In this document: piece by piece, positions 57,963-64,000 of the stretch
Layout of the letters: the number at the start of each line of letters is the position of its first letter
How positions within the stretch are numbered: the stretch's first letter is position 1
NCBI RefSeq assembly: GCF_001280085.1
Contig: NZ_LGED01000244.1
Location: forward strand, 62,001 to 126,000
Direction of reading: 5' to 3'
Length of the DNA stretch: 64,000 nucleotides
Source of the DNA: Saccharothrix sp. NRRL B-16348
GTDB lineage: Bacteria; Actinomycetota; Actinomycetes; Mycobacteriales; Pseudonocardiaceae
Translations under genes and position numbers: made by a program
Notes under the pieces: generated by a model
Seen by the model: the letters and a program-made list of their open reading frames with translations, nothing else
What the model was told of the DNA's origin: nothing
Databases searched by the model: none

Positions 57963-59036
57963 TCAGGTCTCCTTGCAGAACTCGCCGATGGGGATGCCCA
58001 CGTGCCGCTGCTCGGTCGCGATGTAGCCGAGCAGCTCGTCACCGCGGCGCAGCTCGGTGACGTTGCGGACCTTCCCGCCGGGGCCGAGCACCCGCACGTG
58101 CCAGTCGTCCTGCACGGTCAGGCTCACCTCGACGCCCTCGGGCGAGTGCGCGGTGATGGTGAGGATCGGGCGCGACTCGAGCTTGGCGCGGCCGACGGTG
58201 AGCTTGCGGGTGCGGCCTTCGGAGTTGACCGCGAGCACCGTGCTGCCGGAGCGCAGTTCGGACAGGTAGTTGGTGCGGTTGTCGGGTCCGAGCACGTAGG
58301 AGTGCAGGGCTCCGGCGTTGACCCGGAACGGCCGGGTCGGCATGTAGGGCAGCGGGTGGGTCTCGCTGCAGCACAGGATGAAGCCGGAGGAGAAGGAGCC
58401 GACGAGGATGCCCTCGTCCTCCTGGAAGTGCGAGGCGGTGTCCACGCAGACGCGGTCGCCGAGGCCGTTGTGGGTGATGCCCTCGACGGTGAGCGTGGTG
58501 AGGTTCAGCGGCGGTGTGGTCGCTTCCAGCAGCCTGGCCAGCTTGAACACGTCGGTGGCGTCGCTCGGCGCCATCAGCACGCCGTCCGAGCCGTGCTCCA
58601 GCACGTCGAGCACGATCGCGGCCTCTTCGAGGTCGGCCACGACGGTGACGAGCTTGCCGGGCGCGCCGTCGGCGGCGGCGATGACGATCTCCAGCGGGAT
58701 CTTCGTCGGATCGGTGAACGCGACCACGGTGTGCCCGAGCCGCACCGCCGCGGCGCACGCGAGCTTGAGCGTGCGGTCGTCGCGGACCTGCACGAACGCC
58801 GCGTCGGTGGTGAGCCGGTCCAGCGCGTCCTGGTCGTCGACGACGACGGTGACCAGGTGCGGGCTGTCGACCGCCGCGTCGGCGACGAGCACCCGGGTGA
58901 TCGTGGGCGGCAACGTGTCCAGCAGCGCCGGGTCGTCGGAGACGACGCCGGCGAGGCGGGCGTGCACGGCGGCGTCCACGACGGCTTCGCGGTGCGCTTC
59001 GGGGACGGTGCGGAGGTCGATCCAGGCGAACTTCAA
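57963..59036 (-). CDS. 3-dehydroquinate synthase II (GriH-like)
   Basis: 357 residues. It matches the DHQ synthase II family: MKFAWIDLRT start, DGVLMAPSDATDVFKL, THNGLGDRVCVDTASHF, GSFSSGFILCCSETHPLPYM, RPFRVNAGALHSYV. In Streptomyces griseus the homologue GriH converts the C7 aldol product made by GriI to 3-amino-4-hydroxybenzoate. The start is TTG 59036 after GGAGA. It lies 85 bases after the GriI-like gene. Confidence 0.9.
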   Translation of the reverse strand: MKFAWIDLRTVPEAHREAVVDAAVHARLAGVVSDDPALLDTLPPTITRVLVADAAVDSPHLVTVVVDDQDALDRLTTDAAFVQVRDDRTLKLACAAAVRLGHTVVAFTDPTKIPLEIVIAAADGAPGKLVTVVADLEEAAIVLDVLEHGSDGVLMAPSDATDVFKLARLLEATTPPLNLTTLTVEGITHNGLGDRVCVDTASHFQEDEGILVGSFSSGFILCCSETHPLPYMPTRPFRVNAGALHSYVLGPDNRTNYLSELRSGSTVLAVNSEGRTRKLTVGRAKLESRPILTITAHSPEGVEVSLTVQDDWHVRVLGPGGKVRNVTELRRGDELLGYIATEQRHVGIPIGEFCKET

Positions 59037-59121
59037 CGGTTCTCCAAGGGGTGAGAGCCCGATCGGCGTGCGGACGGGCCGCCGCGGGTCGGCTGACCGG
59101 CGGCGGCCGTTGGCGGCAAGC

Positions 59122-59919
59122 TCATGACGAGGCCACGACGCCCGTCATCGCGCGGACGAGGTCCGATTGGGTGTCGTCGTGGACGATCGAGGCCAGTTCC
59201 GCGACCAGCGACATGGGCGCGGGCGCGGTGAACACGCGGCGGCCGACGGCGAGGCCCGCGCAGCCGACCGCCATCGCGGTGCGGGCGTGGTCGACCACGC
59301 TGCCGCCGGTCGCCGGGCCGCCCGCGACCAGCACCGGGATCGGGCAGCTGGCGATCACGTCTGCCATCCGCTGGGCGGGCCGGGCGAGGTTGGTCTTGAC
59401 GATGTCGGCGCCGAGGTCGACCGCGATGTTGACCACGTGCGCGAGCAGCGCCGGGTCGTTCGGGTCGGCGATGCGCGGTCCGCGCGGGTAGACCATGGCG
59501 ATCAGCGGCACGTTCCACTCGTCGCAGGCCTTGGCGACCACGCCGAAGTCGGCGAGCTGGCGCTCTTCGGTGTCCGAGCCGATGTTCACGTGCACGCTCA
59601 CCGCGTCGGCGCCCAGCCGCAGCGCCTCGTCGACCTCGCCGACGATGACCTTGGCGTTGGTGTCGGCGGCGTGCGCGGTGCCCGCGCTGAGGTGCACGAC
59701 CAGCGCGCAGCCGGCGAGCACGCCCGGGTCGATCGTGCGCACGCGTCCTTTGTGGACGATGATCGCGTCGGCGCCGCCGACGACGACCGAGTCGATGAGC
59801 TCGTGCCACCGGTCGCGCGGCACCACCGGACCGTCCGAGACGCTGTGGTCGAGCGGGACGAAGAGGTACCTGTCGTCGCGCGGACGGGAAAGGCGTCGCA
59901 GCCGCAACGCTTTCGTCAT
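59122..59919 (-). CDS. DhnA/ADH synthase-type aldolase (GriI-like)
   Basis: 265 residues from ATG 59919 after GAGGTG. Class I aldolase features: FVPLDHSVSDGPV, VHKGRV, SVHVNIGSD, MVYPRGP, IVKTNLA (Schiff-base Lys) and VLVAGGP. With GriH, GriI makes the C7N precursor of 3-amino-4-hydroxybenzoate from aspartate semialdehyde and dihydroxyacetone phosphate; archaeal relatives feed aromatic amino acid synthesis. It heads the operon griI-griH-ligase-idi and is divergent from a LysR regulator. Confidence 0.9.
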   Translation of the reverse strand: MTKALRLRRLSRPRDDRYLFVPLDHSVSDGPVVPRDRWHELIDSVVVGGADAIIVHKGRVRTIDPGVLAGCALVVHLSAGTAHAADTNAKVIVGEVDEALRLGADAVSVHVNIGSDTEERQLADFGVVAKACDEWNVPLIAMVYPRGPRIADPNDPALLAHVVNIAVDLGADIVKTNLARPAQRMADVIASCPIPVLVAGGPATGGSVVDHARTAMAVGCAGLAVGRRVFTAPAPMSLVAELASIVHDDTQSDLVRAMTGVVASS

Positions 59920-60003
59920 GTCGCTCACACCTCCTCGGTGTTCGGTGACGGCCACCAGCAGGGTGGTCGAACCGGTGAGCGCGGCGGGAGGTGTGAGGTG
60001 GCG

Positions 60004-60019
60004 ATAACTCGTCAGTTAT
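60004..60019. promoter_or_regulatory. LysR-type binding site between griI-like operon and lysR gene
   Basis: ATAACT-CGTC-AGTTAT, a perfect inverted repeat with a four-base centre (T-N12-A), in the 205-base divergent region. Position fits a LysR-regulated divergent promoter. Confidence 0.6.
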
Positions 60020-60112
60020 GCACCTGTTGGAGCAACGGCCGGGGGTTCTTCCCGACGCGGGGCCTTCCCCCGCTCCACGCGCGCGACCGGTGTCCGGGTT
60101 GGCCCGTTGCCC

Positions 60113-60118
60113 TAGGCT
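60113..60118 (+). promoter_or_regulatory. Leaderless -10 hexamer for the LysR regulator
   Basis: TAGGCT, 6 bases, GTG 60125. The same hexamer and spacing class is used by the DNA methyltransferase gene. Confidence 0.5.
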
Positions 60119-60124
60119 GCCGCA

Positions 60125-61087
60125 GTGAACATGGAGCTCAGGCATCTCCACGTCGTGCTGACCGTGGCGGAAGCGGGCAGCATCAGCCGAGCCGCCTCAC
60201 TGCTGAAGATCGCGCAGGCCGGGCTGACCGCGCAGTTGCGCCGCATCGAACGTGGGTTCGGTGGTCCGTTGTTCCTGCGGCGCACGGACGGCGTCGAGCT
60301 GACCGAGCTCGGCCGCCACGTCGTGCTGCGATCCCGTGACCTGGTGGAACGGTTCGACGACCTGCTGGTGACCGCGCGCAAGCTGGCCGCGGAGAGCGAC
60401 GTCACGGGCATCCGGCTGGGCGGTGTGGCCGGTTCGCTGACGCCGTTGCTGGTCGGCGTGGTGCGCGCGCTGCTGCCGACGCACCCGCAGACCACCCACC
60501 TCGAACGCACCAGTGACGCCGTGCTCGACCTCGTGCGCGCCGGGAAGTTGGACCTCGCGCTGGTGACGGAGTTCCCCCAGAGTCCACTGCGGATACCCGA
60601 ACAGGCCGGCTGCCGGACCGTCGTGACGGAACCGATGTTGGTCGGAATCGCGGTCGGGCACCGGTTGTCGGCGCGCAACGAGATTCGGCTGTCCGAACTG
60701 GCCGACGAGGAGTGGGCGGTGCCCGACGAGAGCTACGGCGGCGGAAGGTTGAACCTTCACCTGGCTTGCGAGGCGGCCGGGTTCACGCCGCGGTGCGCGC
60801 ACTTCGGGGTCGATCCGGCGTCGGCCGCGGAACTCGTGCGCTCGGGCCACACCGTGGCGTGCTTCTTCCCGACCGGCCACGACCTGCCCGGCGTCCTGTT
60901 GAAACCGATCGTGGGCAATCCCGTGCACCGGCGGGTGACGGTGGTGTGGCGGCGGGACTGCGCGGCGGCCGAGTACGTCGACGACATCCACGCGGCGCTG
61001 CTGCGCGCGTACCAGGAGCGGATCTGGGCGCACGGTCCGCGCACGGCGAAGCTCGCCGCCACCGGGTTGACCGTGGCGGCCAGCTGA
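60125..61087 (+). CDS. LysR-family transcriptional regulator
   Basis: 320 residues. The N-terminal HTH MELRHLHVVLTVAEAGSISRAASLLKIAQAGLTAQLRRIE is typical; the rest is a LysR substrate-binding domain. It starts at GTG 60125 or ATG 60131. It is divergent from the griI-like operon and the inverted repeat at 60004-60019 lies between them, so it is the likely switch for 3,4-AHBA production. Confidence 0.9.
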   Translation: MNMELRHLHVVLTVAEAGSISRAASLLKIAQAGLTAQLRRIERGFGGPLFLRRTDGVELTELGRHVVLRSRDLVERFDDLLVTARKLAAESDVTGIRLGGVAGSLTPLLVGVVRALLPTHPQTTHLERTSDAVLDLVRAGKLDLALVTEFPQSPLRIPEQAGCRTVVTEPMLVGIAVGHRLSARNEIRLSELADEEWAVPDESYGGGRLNLHLACEAAGFTPRCAHFGVDPASAAELVRSGHTVACFFPTGHDLPGVLLKPIVGNPVHRRVTVVWRRDCAAAEYVDDIHAALLRAYQERIWAHGPRTAKLAATGLTVAAS

Positions 61088-61226
61088 CGTCCCGTCCGGA
61101 CACGTCCGGTGTCGGGGTCCCGGGCCGTGGACCTTGGTGCCGCCCAGCACTGGCCCACGGCCCGGAGTCCTCTCGTCGCCGGGGTAGCCGGCGGGGTGAA
61201 GCTAACGACGTGCGGTAAAGCGGCGC

Positions 61227-61937
61227 CTAAACGCCCAGCGCTTCGCGGTACAGCTCGCGCAGCTGCGGTCCGGGCGGCACGCCGAGCTCGTCGGCCAGCG
61301 TGCGGCGGACGTCCTGGAAGACGCGCAGCGCCTCGGTCCGCCGGCCGCACGCCAGCAGCGCCGTCATGAGCTGGTAGCGCAGGTTCTCGGAGAACGGGTG
61401 CTCGGCCACCAGCGGCGTCAGCGCCTCCACCGCCTGGGCGTGCCTGCCCAGCGCCAGGTCGGTGTCGATGGCCGCTTCGAGGGTGGCCAGGTAGTGCGCC
61501 TCCAGCGGCGCGCAGAGCCAGGCGCGCAGCGGTTCGGACTCGGCGCCCGCCAACGGCGTGCCGCGCCACAGGGCCAGTGCCCTGGTGTAGAGGTCGCGCC
61601 GGTGGTCGAGGTCCGCGGTGACGGCGGCCCGCGCGGTCAGGCCGCGGAACCGCAGGGCGTCCACCTGGTCCGGTTCGGCCCGCAGCACGTACCCCGCGTC
61701 CTGGTGCGTCACCGGCACGCCCGCGCCGCGCAACGCGGAGATGTGCACCTGGAGCGACTTGCGGGCGCGTGGCGGCAGGTCTTCGCCCCACACCAGGTCG
61801 AGCAGCCGGTCGACCGGCACCCGTCTGCCGCAGTGCACCGCCAGCACGGCCAGGACCTGGCTCGGCTTGCGCCGCAACGCCGTCGGCTCCGCGCCGTCCC
61901 GCCGGACCTCGACCGGGCCCAGGATCCGAAACTCCAC
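61227..61937 (-). CDS. SARP-family regulator (short form)
   Basis: 236 residues: MEFRILGPVEVRRDG, a winged-helix DNA-binding domain (about 1-90) and a BTAD (about 95-236; LYREALGV end). Short SARPs are pathway-specific activators of antibiotic clusters. An AT-rich -10 candidate TATTTA (61970-61975, minus strand) lies 33 bases before the start. The 139 bases to the right of the lysR stop hold no gene. Confidence 0.92.
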   Translation of the reverse strand: MEFRILGPVEVRRDGAEPTALRRKPSQVLAVLAVHCGRRVPVDRLLDLVWGEDLPPRARKSLQVHISALRGAGVPVTHQDAGYVLRAEPDQVDALRFRGLTARAAVTADLDHRRDLYTRALALWRGTPLAGAESEPLRAWLCAPLEAHYLATLEAAIDTDLALGRHAQAVEALTPLVAEHPFSENLRYQLMTALLACGRRTEALRVFQDVRRTLADELGVPPGPQLRELYREALGV

Positions 61938-61969
61938 GCCGACCCCCAGCCGCGTTGAACTTTCACGAA

Positions 61970-61975
61970 TAAATA
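61970..61975 (-). promoter_or_regulatory. -10 candidate for the SARP gene
   Basis: TATTTA on the minus strand, the most AT-rich hexamer in this stretch, about 33 bases upstream of the SARP start. Confidence 0.35.
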
Positions 61976-62024
61976 CGCGACTGTGACGGAGGCTGTCGTT
62001 CGGTGGTTCCGCCGGACGGACGAC

Positions 62025-62390
62025 TCAGCGCGCGTCCTCGTCGCGTGCGCTGAAGCGCTCGGCCATCTCCACGTCCCACCAGGCCGCGAAGAACTGGAAG
62101 TCGACCTCGCCGTCGTTGACGAGCTGGTGCTCCTCGTACGGGCGGAAGTGCACGATGTCGCCCGCCGCGAACGGCAGCCGGCCCTCGTCGGTGACGATCT
62201 CCGCCGCGCCGGACACGGCCACCCAGACCTCGTGCTCCCGGTGGCCGTGCGTGCTCGACGCCGCACCCGGCCGCACCACGCACCACGAGCCGTCGAACGG
62301 CGCGTTCACCAGCGGCCACGGCATCAGCCTGCGGGCCACCAGCCCGCCGTCCCGGACCAGCTCGTCCGGGTCGAGTCGGCGCAACTCCAC
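62025..62390 (-). CDS. Cupin-domain protein
   Basis: 121 residues from GTG 62390. A single cupin barrel: metal-binding residues in HGHREHEVWVAVSG (motif 1) and HFRPYEEHQLVNDG (motif 2). It is probably a small metalloenzyme or sugar/acid sensor. It lies upstream of the SARP gene on the same strand (87-base gap), near the 3,4-AHBA operon. Function in that pathway is unproven. Confidence 0.8.
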   Translation of the reverse strand: MELRRLDPDELVRDGGLVARRLMPWPLVNAPFDGSWCVVRPGAASSTHGHREHEVWVAVSGAAEIVTDEGRLPFAAGDIVHFRPYEEHQLVNDGEVDFQFFAAWWDVEMAERFSARDEDAR

Positions 62391-62780
62391 GGCTACCGCC
62401 CCACCACGGCGGCAGGCTCCACGCGTCCCACGGTGCTCTCCCAGGCGCCGACCGAACCCGACGTTGTCCACCGGCGATCGCCCGGGCGCCTTCGCCGGAG
62501 GTCATCGCCACGGCACGTCGGGGCGGAAACCCACTGCCACCGAACGGCCTGCCGCCAGAACCTATAGATCAAGGTGCGTGGCGGCCACACGCTGGAGCGC
62601 GCACGTTCGCCCCACGTGCACGACGAGTTCGGTCACCCGTTCCCCGTCGACCTCCGCCGGCGCGCACCCGATCCGGTCGTGCCGCAGGTCGGAGGGCACG
62701 GGCAGGCGCAACCCCGGCGGCCGGGCGGCTCCGGACGCGACCCGCTCGTCCTTCGGGAACGCGAAACCCGCACCGACCGA
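62391..62780. other. Intergenic region with hairpin
   Basis: About 390 bases without a supported gene between cupin and SLATT genes. CCGCCA and TGGCGG (near 62551 and 62578) form a short stem around an AT-rich loop containing CTATAG; this could be a terminator or the cupin promoter (TATAGG on the minus strand near 62566). Confidence 0.4.
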
Positions 62781-63221
62781 CTACCGGTCCGCGTGCCGGA
62801 GCACGCTCTCCACCTCGGTGCGGAACGCGTTGACGCCGTCCTCGCCCTCGGGCGCGCCGTGCGCTTGGAGCAGGTGCAGCAACGCCACGCCGTTCGCCGA
62901 ACGACGGGACAGCGCGCGGAACGAGAACGCGGCCTCGTAGACGGTGATCGCCGTGGCCAGCGCCGCCGCCACCGTGGCCAGGAACGCCCACAGCGCGCGC
63001 CGCCCGTCGTCGGCCACGGCCACCGCGCCCAACGCCGCCGCGGCGGTGAACAGCAGCACGCACAGGCCCGTGGTCCACCGGCGTGCGGCGGTGTAGCGGG
63101 CCTGCGCCTGCTCGAACCCGGCGAGCCGTTCGCCGACCCGGTGGCGCAGGTAGGCGCGGACGAACTGCTCGCGGTGGTCGTGGACCACGGTCGGCGAAGC
63201 CGACGATCCGGCGGAGGTCAT
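62781..63221 (-). CDS. SLATT-like two-TM protein
   Basis: 146 residues from ATG 63221 (ATGA overlap with the upstream stop). A helical N-terminus (FVRAYLRHRVGERLAGFEQAQARYTAARRW) leads to two membrane helices (about 52-70 and 77-97), then a helical C-terminal tail ending VNAFRTEVESVLRH. This matches the topology of SLATT domains, predicted pore-forming effectors of nucleotide-signalling conflict systems. No nucleotide cyclase or SLOG partner is in the window; it may be beyond the right edge. Confidence 0.65.
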   Translation of the reverse strand: MTSAGSSASPTVVHDHREQFVRAYLRHRVGERLAGFEQAQARYTAARRWTTGLCVLLFTAAAALGAVAVADDGRRALWAFLATVAAALATAITVYEAAFSFRALSRRSANGVALLHLLQAHGAPEGEDGVNAFRTEVESVLRHADR

Positions 63222-64000
63222 GTGCGGCTCACCGATTCGTGCCGGAGCCGCGCCACGGCCGTCGCCAACTCGCGGGCGCGGTCCGCGCGCTCGGCGTCGT
63301 CGACGGCGGGTGGTGCGGCGAGGTGGTCGAAGTACAAGGCGCGCAACTGCTCGGCCCGGACCTGGGCGTCGGGGTCCTCGCCGGTCCGCGCCACGACCGC
63401 GAGCACCGCCGCCGCCGCGCCGGACACGGCCAGCAGCACACCGGGCCACGGCACGTCCCGCAGCCAGACCTGCGACGCCGCGGACACCGTGGTGCCGAAG
63501 CCCGCGGCGATGGCCAGCACCGTCAGCAGGCGCGCGCGGTCACGTGCCCGGAGGGCGGCGACCTCGCACTCGTGCAGCACGGGAGCCACCACGTGGTTGG
63601 CCTCGTGGATCGCGTCGGCGAGCAGCGGGTAGTCGAGCACGTAGCCGGGGTCGATCACGGGGTGCGGCTCGGGCGCCCGGAACCGCACGCGCGGCCACAC
63701 GGCGGGCGGCGGCACGTCGGCGTGCAGCTTGGCGCCGGGCCGGTTGCCCAACACCCGCCGCAACACGGCCGTCACCTTGTCCGCTCCCTCGTCCAGGTGC
63801 ACCACCGCGACCTGGCCGCTGCGCACCAGCACGGCGAGGTCGTCGTCGCGCTCGGCGGGAACGGGTCGCGGGGTGGGAGTGGGAGCGGGGCCGGTCGCGG
63901 GAGCGGGTCGCGGAGTGGGAGCGGGTCGCGGGGTGGGGCCTGGGCCGGCGGCGGGATCGGTGACGGCGGGGCCCTGCACGCTCCCGGTCCCGACCGCTCC
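63218..64000 (-). CDS. Second SLATT-like two-TM protein with unknown N-terminal domain, open at right edge
   Basis: At least 260 residues, open to the window edge (GTG 63979 is a possible start). A Pro-rich low-complexity segment (PRPAPTPRPAPATGPAP) precedes an unassigned domain of about 85 residues (VLVRSGQVAVVHLDEG, VWPRVRFRAPEPHPV), then a long helix and two membrane segments, and a cytoplasmic helical tail (YFDHLAAPPAVDDAERAD). The C-terminal half parallels the SLATT-like gene that follows it, suggesting an ancient duplication. Confidence 0.6.
   Translation of the reverse strand, partial: GAVGTGSVQGPAVTDPAAGPGPTPRPAPTPRPAPATGPAPTPTPRPVPAERDDDLAVLVRSGQVAVVHLDEGADKVTAVLRRVLGNRPGAKLHADVPPPAVWPRVRFRAPEPHPVIDPGYVLDYPLLADAIHEANHVVAPVLHECEVAALRARDRARLLTVLAIAAGFGTTVSAASQVWLRDVPWPGVLLAVSGAAAAVLAVVARTGEDPDAQVRAEQLRALYFDHLAAPPAVDDAERADRARELATAVARLRHESVSRT

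Noticed and set aside
62574..63632. 352-residue plus-strand reading at the right end
   Set aside because: Antisense to the two SLATT-like genes and low-complexity in composition.

Overview
The window is very GC-rich, with dense co-directional genes, many GTG starts and many 4-base (GTGA/ATGA) gene overlaps. Repeated TANNNT hexamers lie 6-7 bases before GTG starts, which is the leaderless arrangement common in actinobacteria. Type VII (ESX-like) accessory genes, SARP regulators, an AA10 polysaccharide monooxygenase and a 3-amino-4-hydroxybenzoate-type operon point to a filamentous actinomycete. A Pseudonocardiales member (Saccharothrix, Actinosynnema or Lentzea type) is my inference. I saw no rRNA, tRNA, CRISPR array, integrase or complete insertion sequence.

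Left region (1-15.4 kb). The end of rarA is followed by a type VII secretion-flavoured locus: two cell-wall hydrolases fused to WXG/EspC-like helical domains, two YbaB-like proteins, an EspG-like chaperone, an AraC regulator and a five-gene operon of WXG100/PPE-like proteins. Next come a P-loop kinase, an SRPBCC protein, an MFS transporter, an AA10-CBM2 LPMO behind a perfect CebR-type operator, and a CbiM-CbiN-CbiQO nickel/cobalt ECF transporter whose CbiQ and CbiO are fused.

Middle region (15.4-29.2 kb). A Ski2-like helicase and a 1002-residue AfsR/SARP regulator precede a defence island (20955-29145, all minus strand). Its genes are a GHKL (paraMORC) ATPase, a PD-(D/E)XK nuclease, a Z1-domain helicase-like protein, a C5 DNA methyltransferase with its own leaderless promoter, a Vsr nuclease with an extra N-terminal domain, and an unrecognised 204-residue protein. 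The architecture matches the MORC/Z1 restriction-modification class predicted from gene neighbourhoods by Iyer, Abhiman and Aravind; the last gene and the Vsr extension are the least described parts.

Central-right region (29.6-48.9 kb). It contains an overlapping LytTR regulator / small membrane protein / Na+:acetate-type symporter / LytS kinase operon, an NmrA/HxlR divergent pair, a metallophosphoesterase-phosphopantetheinyl transferase pair, a glutamate-cysteine ligase, a Sel1/TPR protein, a 1100-residue secreted DUF4082 repeat protein and a GH5 cellulase. An iron-box-controlled small protein that looks like a degenerate NRPS condensation domain follows.

Right region (48.3-64 kb). A TetR/acyl-CoA ligase pair is followed by a LacI regulator next to a GH16-DUF1996 operon carrying two LacI-type operators. 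A GriI-GriH-adenylating enzyme-IPP isomerase operon is flanked by LysR, SARP and cupin genes, suggesting a 3,4-AHBA-derived (possibly prenylated) metabolite. Two SLATT-like membrane proteins run off the right edge. Two copies of a 22-bp-period head-to-head repeat array (3551-3756 and 55837-55976) sit at gene 3' ends and share a degenerate first unit; they form a dispersed repeat family.
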